Shown here: positions 10,731 to 21,688 of the stretch, piece by piece | How the letters are laid out: every line of letters begins with the position of its first letter | Numbering within the stretch: the first letter of the stretch is position 1 | DNA from: Mycoplasma tauri | GTDB taxonomy: Bacteria > Bacillota_I > Bacilli_A > Mycoplasmatales > Metamycoplasmataceae | Direction: 5' to 3' | Assembly: GCF_016925555.1 (NCBI RefSeq) | Contig: NZ_CP070479.1 | Location: forward strand, 62,001 to 126,000 | DNA length: 64,000 nucleotides | Notes under the pieces: model-generated | Seen by the model: only the letters and a program-made list of their open reading frames with translations | The model's database searches: none | Told to the model about the DNA's origin: nothing | Position numbers and translations under genes: made by a program

Positions 10731-10762
10731 AAAGAAAAAAAGAAAACTGGAATGTCTCCAGT
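10731..10762 (-). terminator. Terminator of the tRNA cluster
   Basis: Read on the minus strand, ACTGGA (10757-10762) pairs with TCCAGT (10746-10751) around a 5-nt loop, followed by a T-rich tract (A-rich on the plus strand, 10731-10745). A 16-nt perfect palindrome (10763-10778) lies between it and tRNA-Leu. Confidence 0.7.
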
Positions 10763-10781
10763 CTTTTGAATTCAAAAGATT

Positions 10782-10866
10782 TGGTGCGCGGGGAGGGACT
10801 TGAACCCTCATGCCGTAAAGCAATAGAGCCTAAATCTATCGTGTCTGCCAATTTCACCACTCGCGC
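10782..10866 (-). tRNA. tRNA-Leu (anticodon TAG)
   Basis: An 85-nt class II tRNA with a long variable arm, the anticodon loop TTTAGGC, a T loop TTCAAGT and an encoded CCA. It is the last gene of the five-tRNA minus-strand cluster. Confidence 0.95.
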
Positions 10867-10876
10867 TAAAAATATC

Positions 10877-10953
<77 letters not shown>

Positions 10954-10957
10954 TAAA

Positions 10958-11033
10958 TGGTGGAGAGTAAGGGGTTCGAACCCATGACCTCCGCCTTGTA
11001 AGGGCGATGCTCTCCCAGCTGAGCTAACTCTCC
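10958..11033 (-). tRNA. tRNA-Val (anticodon TAC)
   Basis: Acceptor stem GGAGAGT/ACTCTCC, anticodon stem CGCCC/GGGCG-type pairing with loop CTTACAA, T loop TTCGAAC, and CCA encoded. Confidence 0.95.
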
Positions 11034-11037
11034 GAAA

Positions 11038-11113
11038 TGGTAGTCTGTACGGGAATCGAACCCGTGCGTGCATGGATGAAAACCATGTGTGTTAACCGCT
11101 TCACCAACAGACC
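11038..11113 (-). tRNA. tRNA-Glu (anticodon TTC)
   Basis: Anticodon stem CATGG/CCATG with loop TTTTCAT, T arm CGGG-TTCGATT-CCCG, and CCA encoded. The first acceptor pair is a G-T wobble. Confidence 0.94.
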
Positions 11114-11116
11114 ATA

Positions 11117-11192
11117 TGGCGCCGATTACAAGGATTGAACTTGTGACCAACTGGTTAACAGCCAGCTGCTCTACCGCTGAGCTAAATCGGCA
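11117..11192 (-). tRNA. tRNA-Asn (anticodon GTT)
   Basis: Anticodon stem CTGG/CCAG with loop CTGTTAA, D arm GCTC/GAGC, T loop TTCAATC, and CCA encoded. It is the first gene of the cluster; TATAAT-like sequence about 40 nt upstream (minus strand) may be its promoter. Confidence 0.94.
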
Positions 11193-11408
11193 TCTTTTTC
11201 TTACATTGCTTAATTTCAATAAAGCTTCTTAATTATATATAAAAAAATTTTTATCAAAATTATTTTTTTAAAAAAATTAAAGTATTGATTAATAAGGTTG
11301 AGATATTTTATAAATATGAAGTATTTTTCTTACCCCTTTTATATAAAAAAATAAGACAAATAATAGTATGGGCAAAACTATTGCACTTTTGGATATCATT
11401 TAAATTAA

Positions 11409-11438
11409 TAGACAATTTTAATTTTATATTGATAAAAT
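11409..11438 (+). promoter_or_regulatory. Promoter of the YitT-type gene, probably leaderless
   Basis: TAGACA (11409-11414), 18-nt spacer, TAAAAT (11433-11438), then 6 nt to the ATG at 11445. No Shine-Dalgarno sequence is present, so the transcript would begin at the start codon. Confidence 0.5.
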
Positions 11439-11444
11439 AATAAT

Positions 11445-12647
11445 ATGTATAACTTACCAGAACCAGATAAAAACAAACAAAAAACTGAAAAAAAGACAAA
11501 AAAAAGAATAAATTTATTAGCTACAAGCGAAATAAATAGAGTTAAAGTTAGTGAAAAATTACTACATTTTTCTTTCTTGCATACTTTAACTAAATTTTGA
11601 CAACAAGCAATAGCTGTAGCGATTATTTGCTTTTTATTTTCGTTTTTTGGAATGCTTTTAATTCAAAATACAGGTCTTTATGGACTCGGTGTTGATGCAA
11701 TTAGCCATGGAGGGGCTCGTTTAGCTGCTTTTTTAGTTGTTCATAATGGAGGAACAGAACAGAATGCTAGAATTACATTTAATGTTTTGTTCTGGGCTAT
11801 AAACTTTATTATAAATATCCCTATGTTTATTTTTGCATCGGTAAAAATAAACAAACAATTTGCACTTTTAACAACTTTATTTATGTTGTTTACGACCATT
11901 TTTGGTATAGCAATAAGTAGTATACCAGGCACAGAAGATTGATTTATTTTTGGTAGATTATTAGACAAAGAATACAACACTAAAAATGATATTATTCAGA
12001 TTACTACATGGGCAGTTAACTACACCAATAATCCAAATAACCCTGTTTCTGTTATGTTTTATGGTCTTTTATGGGCAATTATTCAAGGTGCACTTGCTGT
12101 TGCATTATTAATAGTCAATTCATCAACTGCAGGATTTGATATTTTTGTTGTTTGATATTCTCAAAAGAAATTTAAAAACTTAGGAATTGTTTATATTATT
12201 ATTCATATTATAAGTTTGGTGTTTTCTAATTTTATAGGAACTTATATTCCGGCAGCGCTTGAAAAAGATAATTGAAGTATAGATATATTTTTCAATGCCA
12301 GCTTTGCTAGTTCATTTGTATTAATTTTAGTTAATGGTATTGTGGTTGATATTTTATTTCCAAAATATAGAATGGTTAAAATTGAAATTTACACAAAGAA
12401 ACCAAATGAAATTATGGACAAAATTTTTGCACTTAAAGATAAACGATATGCTGTTACAGTTGCTAATTTTAAGGGCGGGTACAATAAAGAAGCGCAACCA
12501 GTCTTAATTATTAATACTATGTACATAGAATCTAAAACCGCTCTTTCTATTGTCGATCAAGTGGATCCTAATGCTATGATATATATGTTTGATATACATA
12601 AAATGAGGGGTCATGTTTATATGTCTAGTACTGTAAATAAGGAATAA
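11445..12647 (+). CDS. YitT family membrane protein (DUF161/DUF2179)
   Basis: A 400-residue protein. A lysine-rich cytoplasmic N-terminus of about 45 residues is followed by five or six membrane helices (about 50-300), including the glycine-rich stretch LYGLGVDAISHGGARL typical of the family. The C-terminal soluble domain (about 310-400: VKIEIYTKKPNEIMDKI, YAVTVANFKGGYNKEAQPVL) is the DUF2179-like domain. The family is widespread in Firmicutes and mollicutes; its transport role is not established. Its 3' end shares a bidirectional terminator with the convergent transglutaminase-like gene. Confidence 0.85.
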
Positions 12648-12652
12648 AATAT

Positions 12653-12684
12653 AAAGTAGAAAATATTATTTTTCTACTTTTTTT
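12653..12684. terminator. Bidirectional terminator with a stop codon in its stem
   Basis: AAAGTAGAAAA (12653-12663) pairs with TTTTCTACTTT (12670-12680), followed by T residues. The stop codon of the leftward gene (CTA at 12674-12676) sits inside the right arm. Confidence 0.75.
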
Positions 12685-14554
12685 CTCATGAATGAACAGT
12701 TGATAAGTCTGGCACTTCAAAATATTTATTTGGTTGCTTAATGTGTTTATATCATTGATCAATCATTCAAATATGTTTGTCTATGCTTCTAGTAACTACA
12801 GATTCACCATTTTTATTAGTAACCGAGTATGCTCAAGTATCAAATATTCCGCCTGTTTTACGTAATACAGTGATATCTTTTCATTTTTTTAGGTAATAAT
12901 TGTATGAAAAAGGAATAATATTTCTATCATTAAATTTAGTTGTGTAGTATCTGCTTTGTTGTATATCATTTCAAGTTAAGTCAAGATAATAATACTTTCC
13001 GTTTTCTTTTGATTTATATATATTTCAAGCATGCGGCTCTACAACATTTGTACGCGAAAATTTATCATTTTTTTCATCATATTCATACCCATAGACATCT
13101 CCAGTAAAATATGCAATATCTATATTCAAAAAAGTGGCATAAAGAGCTAATGTTCGAGCATATGTTTCGCAAACACCTTTAACAGAATCATGTAAACTAG
13201 GATTTTTAGAAAAAACTGCTGGATTTCTCATTTCAAGGTTAATTTTTCCAGTTCGAATTTCTTCTCCAGCGCTTTCTAAATCATAGTCAATACGCCATAT
13301 TATAAAATTATGCAAACTTCTTATTTTTTGTTCTTCTGTATATTTTTTCGAGATTAAATATGGAATTGTTTTGAGAATATAATTTTTTAAATCTTGTCAT
13401 TCATCTTTGTTATGTCTATAAACTAATGTGTTTCCCTTAATTTTTTTATGCTTTTCTCCGTTTATTATTTCATTTGACAAAAATAGTTGTAAATCAGCTG
13501 TTGTAGAAGAAGAGGGAGCTGAAAAATAGCCATAGGTTCCAAGTATTTCATTAATATGAAGATTTAAATATGCATATTCAATTTCTTTTTCATTAATAGT
13601 ACCACCATTGTATTTTTTATTATTTGGAAATAATTTTTTGAACTCATCATAGTTATATGGTTTCATAAAATAGTCATACTCAAGTATAGCTAAATCATTA
13701 TTTTTATTTTTGCCTGAGGGCTCTTTAACATAAAATCCACCATCATTTATTAGTTGTATTCTCAAGTCTTTTATTTTGTCATTTGGAGATGATTTTATAA
13801 AATCTAAGTTATTTAAATCTACTGTATAAGCATCTTCTAATGGGTTAAATGCTAGGTCTCTATTTAGGAATTGTATGTTAATAAATGCCTTTGTTTCATT
13901 AATTATTTTCTGCACATAATTTATTAGTTGAATATTATTTTTATCTTTAGAAAGACAAAAGTCAATAAAATGTTTAAGTCCATTTTTCTTTATTAGAAAA
14001 TTTTTATAAAGAAATGCATAATGATGTTTATCAGCATCGAATTTGTTAGTATTTATTTCAACCGAATTTGCCTGTAAATCAAGCCATTTTGATAAATGAT
14101 TTAAATATAATTTATTGTGTTTAAAAATATCAAAGTTATGCTTTAATACACTTAATATTGTTTTGGAATTATGCGATGACCCATTTTTTAAATCATTGTT
14201 ATCATACAAGAAAATTAATTCATGCCATAATTTATCAATTAATTCATAGCTATTTAATAAAAAATAATTAGATGTTTTGTCACTTCTATTTTTTATAGGG
14301 ATAGTATAACCAGTAAAAGTTTTATAAATTTGAGTTTGTGCTTTATTATTAGTTTTTTTAAATTCTTTTTCTGAAACTAAGCCATTGTAATTTAATTCTA
14401 AATCACTGTTTATTGTGTTGTTTCTTATTAAATTTTTTGATGTACTTGCTTTAGAAAAATAGTGGGTTCTATTTTTGGAAAATGAATAGCAAGAAATTGT
14501 GACGCTAGAGTTAATCATTATTGTTGCAGTAAGAATAATTCCAAGCTTTTTCAT
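12674..14554 (-). CDS. Secreted/surface transglutaminase-like protein
   Basis: A 626-residue protein with an N-terminal signal (MKKLGIILTATIMINSSVTISC); TISC is a passable but not ideal lipobox, so it may be a lipoprotein. The C-terminal third has a transglutaminase-like (papain-fold) triad: C462 in GVCETYARTLALYA, H508 in EPHAWN, D525 in YLDLTWND. Family members act as proteases or cross-linking enzymes; which applies here is unknown. The N-terminal 400 residues are low in recognisable motifs. AAAGGA precedes the ATG. It is divergent from a second transglutaminase-like lipoprotein at 14804. Two TGA codons encode Trp. Confidence 0.78.
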
Positions 14555-14710
14555 TATTTTTCCTTTTATATTTCCATTTTTATTAATTTTAACAAAAATA
14601 ATTTAATAAATTTTTTATACGCTTATAAAGGTGGCTAATGTAAAAAAAGTCTTTGCTTTCTAAAAAATGAAAAAATATTTATAAATAGATGCAATTTATT
14701 TTAATAGTTT

Positions 14711-14716
14711 TATAAT
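14711..14716 (+). promoter_or_regulatory. Possible -10 box for the rightward transglutaminase-like gene
   Basis: TATAAT lies in the 249-nt divergent intergenic region, which would leave a leader of about 80 nt before the ATG at 14804. No strong -35 box is seen. Confidence 0.35.
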
Positions 14717-14803
14717 AAACGCGATTAATATGTCAGTAACGTTTGAGTTTCTATTTATCTTATGAGCTTGAATATAGTCAAATTAATCTGTTAGGTGGTT
14801 AAA

Positions 14804-17179
14804 ATGAAAAATAAAAAAATAAGATTAGCGGCGTTAAGTTTATTATCAAGTTCAAGCTTGATTACTATTATTTCATTATCATCTAGTTGTTTAAAGTCAA
14901 ATAACAATAATAATGATTCTGCAAATATTCAAACAAAGAAAAATAACTATGATAATAGCGATCTCAAAAATATAGAAGGACAACACTATAGACAGAAAGA
15001 TAAAAAGAAACTTGACAAAATAGTTTCTATTGAAAAGAAAGATGAATCTAAACTAGATGAAGAACCAAGTGAAGATAATGCAGAATTACAAGAATCAAAA
15101 GCAAAAGCAAGTTCTTCAGCTAAAATAGAAAGCATTCCAAAACCTATTATTAAAAATGATATTGGAACTAATGAAAAGAAAACTAGACCTTTAGAAGCGC
15201 TTATTCCTGCGGAAGATTTAAATCTAGGAAATGATCGTGAAGAAGGAATGTTTAATGAAAAAGAGCACCAATATTATTATCGTCCGCTTATAAAGCTTGA
15301 CAAAGATTTAGTTATTAAGAAAGAGTCAAGTGAAAGCAAGAAGGAAGCGGCTGACAATAAAGAAAATGCCGCCATTCATTCAAAAGATGGCGTAGACACT
15401 ATTAAACAAAAAATATTAAACACAAGATATGCTGGTTATAACTATTATTCACATCCAGATTATCATTTTAAAAATGATAATGTTGAGTTAAAAACTGATC
15501 AATCATATCAGTTACAACTTTTTGATAAAAATAATATGCCAATGTCTGGAGTTAAGTGATATTTAAGAACCCATTATCCTAGTGATTTTGTTTATGAACC
15601 AATGCAAAAAACTCCTGATGAAGTAGCAATTACTCTAAGTGATACTGGATTAATTACTTCTAAAAAAATTGAAGGACAAAGTAAAAACTATGAAATATGA
15701 GCAGAGTACCAAGGGTATATATTTAAGGCTGAAATTAAAATTTATTCAGTTAATGAAACAATATCGTTGAACCATCATGAATTAACTTTGCAAAAAGTCA
15801 AGGAATTAACAAGTAATTGAAAACATTTATCTAATGTTCAGAAAGCATTAAAAGCATATGAATGAATAACAAAAAATGTCAAATATGTTGAACGTGGAGA
15901 TTTTGTCTCAGATCAAACTGCTTATTCAGCTATTATTGAAAAAGCTAGTGTATGTGCAGGCTATGCCAAAGGGTATAAAATGTTTATGGATGAAATGAAT
16001 ATTCCATCAATACTTTTAACTGGAAAAGTAGGAAATGAATGACATCTTTGAAACTTAGTTGAAATTGATAGCAAATGATATCATGTTGATGCTACATGAG
16101 GGGCAAAAGTAAGTCAAGACGGCATACAAGAAACTTACTATAATTATTTTTTGATTTCTAATTATGATATACAGTGAAGTAGAGATTATATTAAGCCTTT
16201 TTCGCTTGAAAGAATGGGAACTAAATATCGTGCAATAAAAATGGATAATTTTGTTATTGATAAGGAGGATATTAAAAAATTAATTGAAAGAAAACTAAGT
16301 GATAAAACAAATAATATTTTAGAACTGACCACTCCTTTTTATAATTATGATACAGAAATTCAACAAGCAATTAAAGAAATAACAGGTGCAAATCCACAAT
16401 ATGGAAGAAAATTAGAAAATAGACATATTAGAAATTTTGTTAAGTACGAATTTATGCTACCACGCATTGATAAAAAAGCTACAAAAGTTAATTTAGAAGT
16501 TTCAAAATTTACTAATGATAAAAGTAATTATATAATCAAAATAAAACCTAGTGCTGATATTGAACTATCATCAAAAAACATTTTTGTAGAAAAGGCATTT
16601 ATAAAAGATGTTGAAAAAGTTAGTGATGGCTATCTAGTTTATTTAGAAAATTTTGATACATTTGGTGATGCAAATATAAATTTAGATATATTTAAAATTG
16701 GTTACGATTTTATAATTAAAAATAAATCTTTTACTTTTAATGTTTTAAAACATGAAACACCTAATGTGGTTTTTGAAGGAGTTTCTGATAGATCCGCCAT
16801 CTTAAAAAACATTGATGAATCAATGGAATATAGAGTTAATACAGGAGAATGAAAATCAGTCACAAAAAATGAAATTTTGTTAGATGATATAGGAACAACA
16901 ACGGTGTCAATACGTAAAAAAGAAACAGCTAGCCATTTTGCTTCTGACATCCAATTAATTAAACCTTATAAACCAAGAGATATCAATAATATAGTTAAAT
17001 ATTATGGTGGTTGAATTACTGGAGTTAATGAATCGATGCAATACCGTCTAAAAGGACAGGAAGAGTGAACTAATATTAATGATTACAAAATTAAATTACC
17101 TAGTGGTCAATATGAAATAAGAGTTAAGCCTGGCATCAATTCTTTAGCTTCTGAATATCATACAGTGTATGTGAATTAA
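14804..17179 (+). CDS. Transglutaminase-like lipoprotein with C-terminal tandem repeats
   Basis: A 791-residue lipoprotein. The signal peptide ends at lipobox LSSSC. A long hydrophilic Lys/Glu/Ser-rich linker follows to about residue 200. The transglutaminase-like core has C384 in ASVCAGYAKGY, H414 in GNEWHLWN and D429 in WYHVDATWG, with typical spacing. The C-terminus holds two related units of about 65 residues, marked by ESMEYR and ESMQYR, probably beta-sandwich modules. AGGTGG precedes ATG 14804; GTG 14795 is a weaker alternative start. It is paired divergently with the gene at 12674-14554, suggesting a shared surface role. Confidence 0.83.
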
Positions 17180-17189
17180 TTAATAAAGA

Positions 17190-17218
17190 AACAGCGAATT
17201 CTTAATTTGTTGTTTTTT
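17190..17218 (+). terminator. Terminator after the transglutaminase-like lipoprotein
   Basis: An 11-bp stem (17190-17200 with 17204-17214, including G-T pairs) with a 3-nt loop CTT is followed by T residues. Confidence 0.7.
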
Positions 17219-17532
17219 ATTTTTTTATAAAACAGCTATAAAAAAAGCTATTTTGATAATATATCTCACAATTCAGGAATTTTTTAAAATACATATTAAA
17301 GAATTATTGTTAAAAGATTTTTTTATTTATAGATAAACTAGTCAGATAAAATATTTGATTTACCATATTTAAAATTAGCTTAGATAATATTAATTCAACT
17401 TAAATGTTTAATAAATAGTTATTTCTTTTTTTAAAATTATTTTACTTTTTGAAACTTTATAGGCAAATAATAAATTTGTTTCTTATACTTTAATTAATTT
17501 GTAATTTGATGAACTTTTAGTTAAATTTGGTT
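17219..17532. other. AT-rich intergenic region
   Basis: I see no gene here. It holds one imperfect hairpin (AAAACAGCT 17229-17237 with AGCTATTTT 17246-17254, one mismatch) and long A/T runs, and leads into the palindromic promoter of the gene at 17551. Confidence 0.5.
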
Positions 17533-17549
17533 TTTGTTACAATAACAAA
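17533..17549 (+). promoter_or_regulatory. Palindrome over the -10 box of the 295-residue gene
   Basis: TTTGTTA (17533-17539) and TAACAAA (17543-17549) form a 7-bp inverted repeat with a 3-nt spacer. It covers a TACAAT -10 box (17538-17543) that ends 7 nt before ATG 17551. There is no Shine-Dalgarno sequence, so the transcript is probably leaderless. The palindrome could be an operator. Confidence 0.5.
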
Positions 17550-17550
17550 T

Positions 17551-18438
17551 ATGAATGAAAAAAGTTACTTTGATTTAGAAATTTTTGAGAATAAAAAGAT
17601 ACCTTTGATAAATATTAAAAATAGAAATTTTATTAATGCTGTTTTGCAAGTTGATTCAAATTATAATTTTGACATTAATGGTAAAGAATGTGATCAAAAA
17701 TTTATTAAATATTTAAGAAATAAAATTAAAAACTTAGATAAGTTAGAATCGGGAAATAAAATTCAATTAAGAGAAATCTTAGAAGACAAAATTAAAGGCA
17801 ATCATGGATCGTCTAGTTTTTGGTTTTCAAAAATTAAAGATATGATAGAAAACAAAAATCAAAATAATGATCTAACCTATGAAGAATGCATTTTAGGAGC
17901 AATTATTTCTGTTGATAGGATTAATTCAACACATTTGGAGGCTAACAAAAATGCTCGTTATAAAATTTGAAAGAGAATAATAAATGAAATTGCTCAAGAC
18001 CCAAAAGAGTTTAAAAATGCTTTGGAAGCAGACTGTGATTTAAATAATCCTGAGAATCACATATTGTTTAAAATTTCTGATCCAGTTTTAAAAGAAGACG
18101 AAAAAGAAAAAACGCGCTATAACTTATCTTTTGCTTCAAAATTTTGTGCTTATGCAACAAAAATTATTTCAGGAAAAATGTTATATCCTAAGTATGATAA
18201 AATTGTTCGCAAAAATTTGCGCCTCTACTATAAAAAGTATGTTGACAAAAATGCAAAAGTTAGTAAAAATTTTTATGATAAATATGATAATAATATTGAA
18301 AAATACAAAAAATATAAGAATCATATTGAAGAAATAGTTAAAAATGTAAATGTTAAACTAGACATTAATGAAGAAGATAAAATATCAATTGATGATTTTG
18401 ATCATATTGTTTGATATTTTTTAAAAGGTAAAAATTAG
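17551..18438 (+). CDS. Uncharacterised helix-rich protein (295 aa), possible accessory/defence gene
   Basis: A 295-residue charged, soluble protein without signal peptide or membrane helix. Two stretches look conserved: the N-terminal region with GNHGSSSFWFSKIKDMI, and a central block YNLSFASKFCAYATKI followed by YPKYDKIV. From memory, blocks of the form SFASKFC...PxYD occur in uncharacterised bacterial accessory proteins, some near defence genes; I cannot confirm the family. The C-terminal 100 residues are Lys/Asn-rich and probably coiled-coil. I chose ATG 17551 because a leaderless promoter abuts it; TTG 17527 is the alternative. The gene stands alone. Confidence 0.6.
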
Positions 18439-18567
18439 AATTTATAGGTTTTTTGACTATTAATACTTTGGTATATTAAACTTTTAATTTTTGCTTTACA
18501 AAAATTAGTTATAAAAGATGTAGTTATTTATACTAATAATAAAATAAACGCATATGTAAAAATAATC

Positions 18568-18590
18568 AAAGCGCCTACAAGCGCTTTTTT
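18568..18590 (+). terminator. Terminator downstream of the 295-residue gene
   Basis: AAAGCGC (18568-18574) pairs with GCGCTTT (18581-18587) around a 6-nt loop, followed by T residues. It lies 130 nt after the stop at 18438. Confidence 0.75.
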
Positions 18591-18641
18591 GAACAAATTA
18601 ATATAATTTAAAAATAAATCATTTTAATAAAGAGAGTTAGT

Positions 18642-18749
18642 ATGCATTTCAATAAATTCACACTTTATATGCCAGGAACTTATATAACTTTTAATGTTTA
18701 TGACCAACAAATGAGGGCAACATATTATTTATTAATTAACTGCAGTTAA
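18642..18749 (+). CDS. Possible 35-residue small ORF
   Basis: ATG 18642, preceded by AGAGAG at a workable distance, opens a 35-codon frame ending at TAA 18747-18749. The peptide starts MHFNKFTLYMPGTY and ends YYLLINCS. The last 18 nt overlap the end of the convergent membrane-protein gene. It may be a real small protein or a gene remnant; there is no homology signal I can name. Confidence 0.25.
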   Translation: MHFNKFTLYMPGTYITFNVYDQQMRATYYLLINCS

Positions 18750-19214
18750 GATAATAGCTGAAATAAGGAAGATTATTGAAATTGCTGAAAGCAATCAAAG
18801 AACAAAATTATTTTTAGAAATATGACTATCAAATTTATTTTTTTTCTTTTCTTCTTCTAATTGTTCTTTTAATATTTTTAATCTCATATTACGCTCTGGG
18901 CTTGATGGTTTACTCTTAACTTCGTAAATTTTTTCTATAATCTCATTTTCTCTTTTAACATTATTTTTCTTAATAGATGAAAAAAACAGTTTTGATGTTA
19001 AAAGATACATCATGCCTACATAAGTTAGAATTGTCAATGAAATAATAAATGTAACATCTTGAGCAATTCTAATAGAACTATTAGTTTTATTGTTTTTTCA
19101 TTTAAATAAATAAAAAAATAAGAACATTATTGATAAAATAATTAAAATTGCAACAAAATGCATACATTTTTTTCAGGAAAAAGATTGCTTAAAGTACTCT
19201 TTGTTTAATTTCAT
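18732..19214 (-). CDS. Small membrane protein of unknown function
   Basis: A 160-residue protein with membrane helices at about 17-37 (MHFVAILIILSIMFLFFYLF), 52-72 (DVTFIISLTILTYVGMMYLL) and at the C-terminus (WLLSAISIIFLISAIILT). Between the second and third lies a charged, probably coiled loop of about 65 residues (LKILKEQLEEEKKK). The ribosome site is poor. No family is recognised. It lies next to oppF but has its own start region, so operon membership is unclear. Confidence 0.65.
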
Positions 19215-19246
19215 ATTTTTATTATAAATTAATAATATTTATTAGA

Positions 19247-19281
19247 ATAAAAAAGACCAAAAAGTCTATTTTATTGGTCTT
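19247..19281 (-). terminator. Terminator after oppF
   Basis: On the minus strand AAGACCAA pairs with TTGGTCTT (plus-strand 19274-19281 and 19253-19260), followed by a T-run. The oppF stop codon (19271-19273) falls in the hairpin. Confidence 0.75.
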
Positions 19282-21688
19282 CATCAATTGTAGAGCCATT
19301 TACAAATGTTTCTATTGATTCACCGCCTTGATCAATTAATACTGTATATTCTATGTCACTAGGAGCAATAAAATAACCATCATTTGGTTTGTTAGTTGAA
19401 TCGTTGTGATATTTTTGATTTTCAGAAACTAAAATAGGTGTTTTTATATTGAGAGGCTTTATTCATTCATTAATTTGCTCTTTTGTCCCATATAAATAGT
19501 GATTTTCTTCAATTTTATACATCATAGGCTTGTTAGGAAATTTTTGTTCTTCTAAATAATCCGGTTCAAAATTAACATCATCGAATTTTTCATTAACATT
19601 TGATATTTTTGGGATTGCTTTAAATAAATTTACAGTATAAGGATGAATAGGTTTTTCAAAAACATCTTTAGTATAGCCTTTTTCTACAATTTTACCTAAA
19701 TGCATTATTGCAACTTCATCAGCTATATGTTCAATCATTAATAAGTCGTGGGCTATAAATAACATACCTATATTTCTTTCCTTGCATAATTTTTTTAATA
19801 AATTTACTATCTGTGCTTGTATTGAAATATCTAGTGATGCCACGGGTTCATCAGCTATTATAATTTTTGGATTAACTATTAATGCTCTTGCAATTGCAAT
19901 TCTTTGTCTTTGTCCTCCTGAAAATTCATGAGGGTATCGATAGGCAAATTGACGAAGTAAGCCAACTTCTTCTAAGGCTTTATAGATTTCTTGTTTTGTA
20001 ATTAATTTAGCAATTATATTTTTTATGTTTGAGAAAAAATTTACCTTTTTTTCGACGCCAAATAATAAATAAATAGTTTCTAAATCCTTAAGTATATTTT
20101 TTATTTCAACATCAAATAATTTAAGTGATTCTAATTTATTAGCTATTTTTTGTTTGTATTGTTTAATATTATTTTTAAATTCAAAAAAATTGGCTTTATC
20201 ATTTATTTTTTTAAGATTTTTTAATTCTTTCTTTATTTCAAAAAAGAATTGTTTATTAATTTCATTAATTTTTTTATCTAAAATAGAATTTTTTAAAATT
20301 AACTTTTTATATATCTTTGTTTCATGCTCAATCTGGTCAATAAATATGTCAGCTTTATTATTGTAATCTTCATCATGGTTTTTAAGATAACTTGACAAAT
20401 GATGATTAGGTAAATTAATTTTTTCTTGTTTAGCAGAATAATTTTTAAGTATGTTTTTATATCTAGTTTGTTTTTCTAAAAGATAATTTTGTTTATTTTC
20501 AAATGATAATTTGTTATCTTGGCTAGCCTTAAAAAATTTTTCAATATCAAAGTCAAAGTAAAGATCTATTACATTTTTTGTAAGTTTTTTAATATTTTTA
20601 TTTGGTTGAATTTCATTAAGATGTTTTACATAAAAGTCATCAGTATAATTATTTAATTCATGAATTAAAAATTTGATTTGGTCAAGTGATAAGTAACTTA
20701 ATTTTTCTCTATTTTTTTTAATTAATTTATAATTATTTTTTATTAATAATTCTTTTTTATAGTTATAAACAGAAAATTTACTATTATCATGACATGTTGA
20801 TGAAATGAAACAATATTTTTGTTCACTTTTATATGTTTTAAGAATATTGTTAATTGTATTTTTGTTTTCTAATATAAAATCATTATATTGATTTTTAGTT
20901 GAAGCTAGACGCTCTTTTATATTTTTTAGTTCAAACAATATTTTGCTTTTTTCATCATTTTCACTTATAAAATAGGAATTTTCATAAAATGTATTCCTAT
21001 ATTTAGTTTGTTCATCATAATAATGATTTATTAGATTTTTTGCTTGTGCATGAATCAAATTTATAATTTCGCTTTTAGCTAATTGTTTTTCTTCAAAATA
21101 ATTGAAGTATAGTTGAAAATTGTCCTCTAATTTTTTTGAACTTAGATCAAATTTTAGGTTTGTAAGTTTATCATTTCATTTTGTCAAAAAATCTTGAATT
21201 ATTTTATTTATTGCATGTAAATTTTCAAACTTAAGTTTCATTGAAATTAAATTAAAAAAATTTTTTGAGTGAGATTTAACGTTCTTTCAATCACTAAAAA
21301 TATCAAAAATTTTTTTATTAATAATTCCACTAAAAATTAGAGGTTCTTTTAAAATTTGAAAAATATTTCTCCTGCCATTTAATGATGAATATGGGTCTTG
21401 AAATATCATTTGAACATTTTTTCTTAACATTTTTTCATTTTTGTGTGATATATATTTCCCACTTACATTTTTTCCATTTAAAGAAACTAATCCACTTGCA
21501 TCATTTAAAAGTCTAATTATTGCGCGTCCAATAGTTGTTTTTCCACTTCCAGATTCTCCAATTAAACCAACAATTTCTCCTTCATGAATTTTTAAAAAAA
21601 CATCATCAACAGCTTTATTTATATTTCCATTATTAACAAAATATTTTTTTAAACCTTGTATGTCTAAAATAATTTGCTTATTTTTCAT
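19271..21688 (-). CDS. oppF: Oligopeptide ABC transporter ATPase OppF with long insertion
   Basis: An 805-residue ATPase of a peptide importer. Walker A GESGSGKT is near residue 44, the Q-loop FQDPYSSLN near 105, signature SGGQRQRIAIARAL near 588, Walker B IIIADEP and the H-loop AHDLL after it. Between the Q-loop and the signature lies an insertion of roughly 400 Lys/Asn/Glu-rich residues predicted to be mostly coiled helix. Long OppF proteins are known in other mycoplasmas (M. genitalium OppF is also about 850 residues). The start overlaps oppD by 11 nt; I prefer ATG 21688, with TTG 21697 as alternative. Confidence 0.9.

Noticed and set aside
10763-10778. 16-nt palindrome as an operator
   Set aside because: It lies between tRNA-Leu and its terminator and is more likely part of the transcript end.
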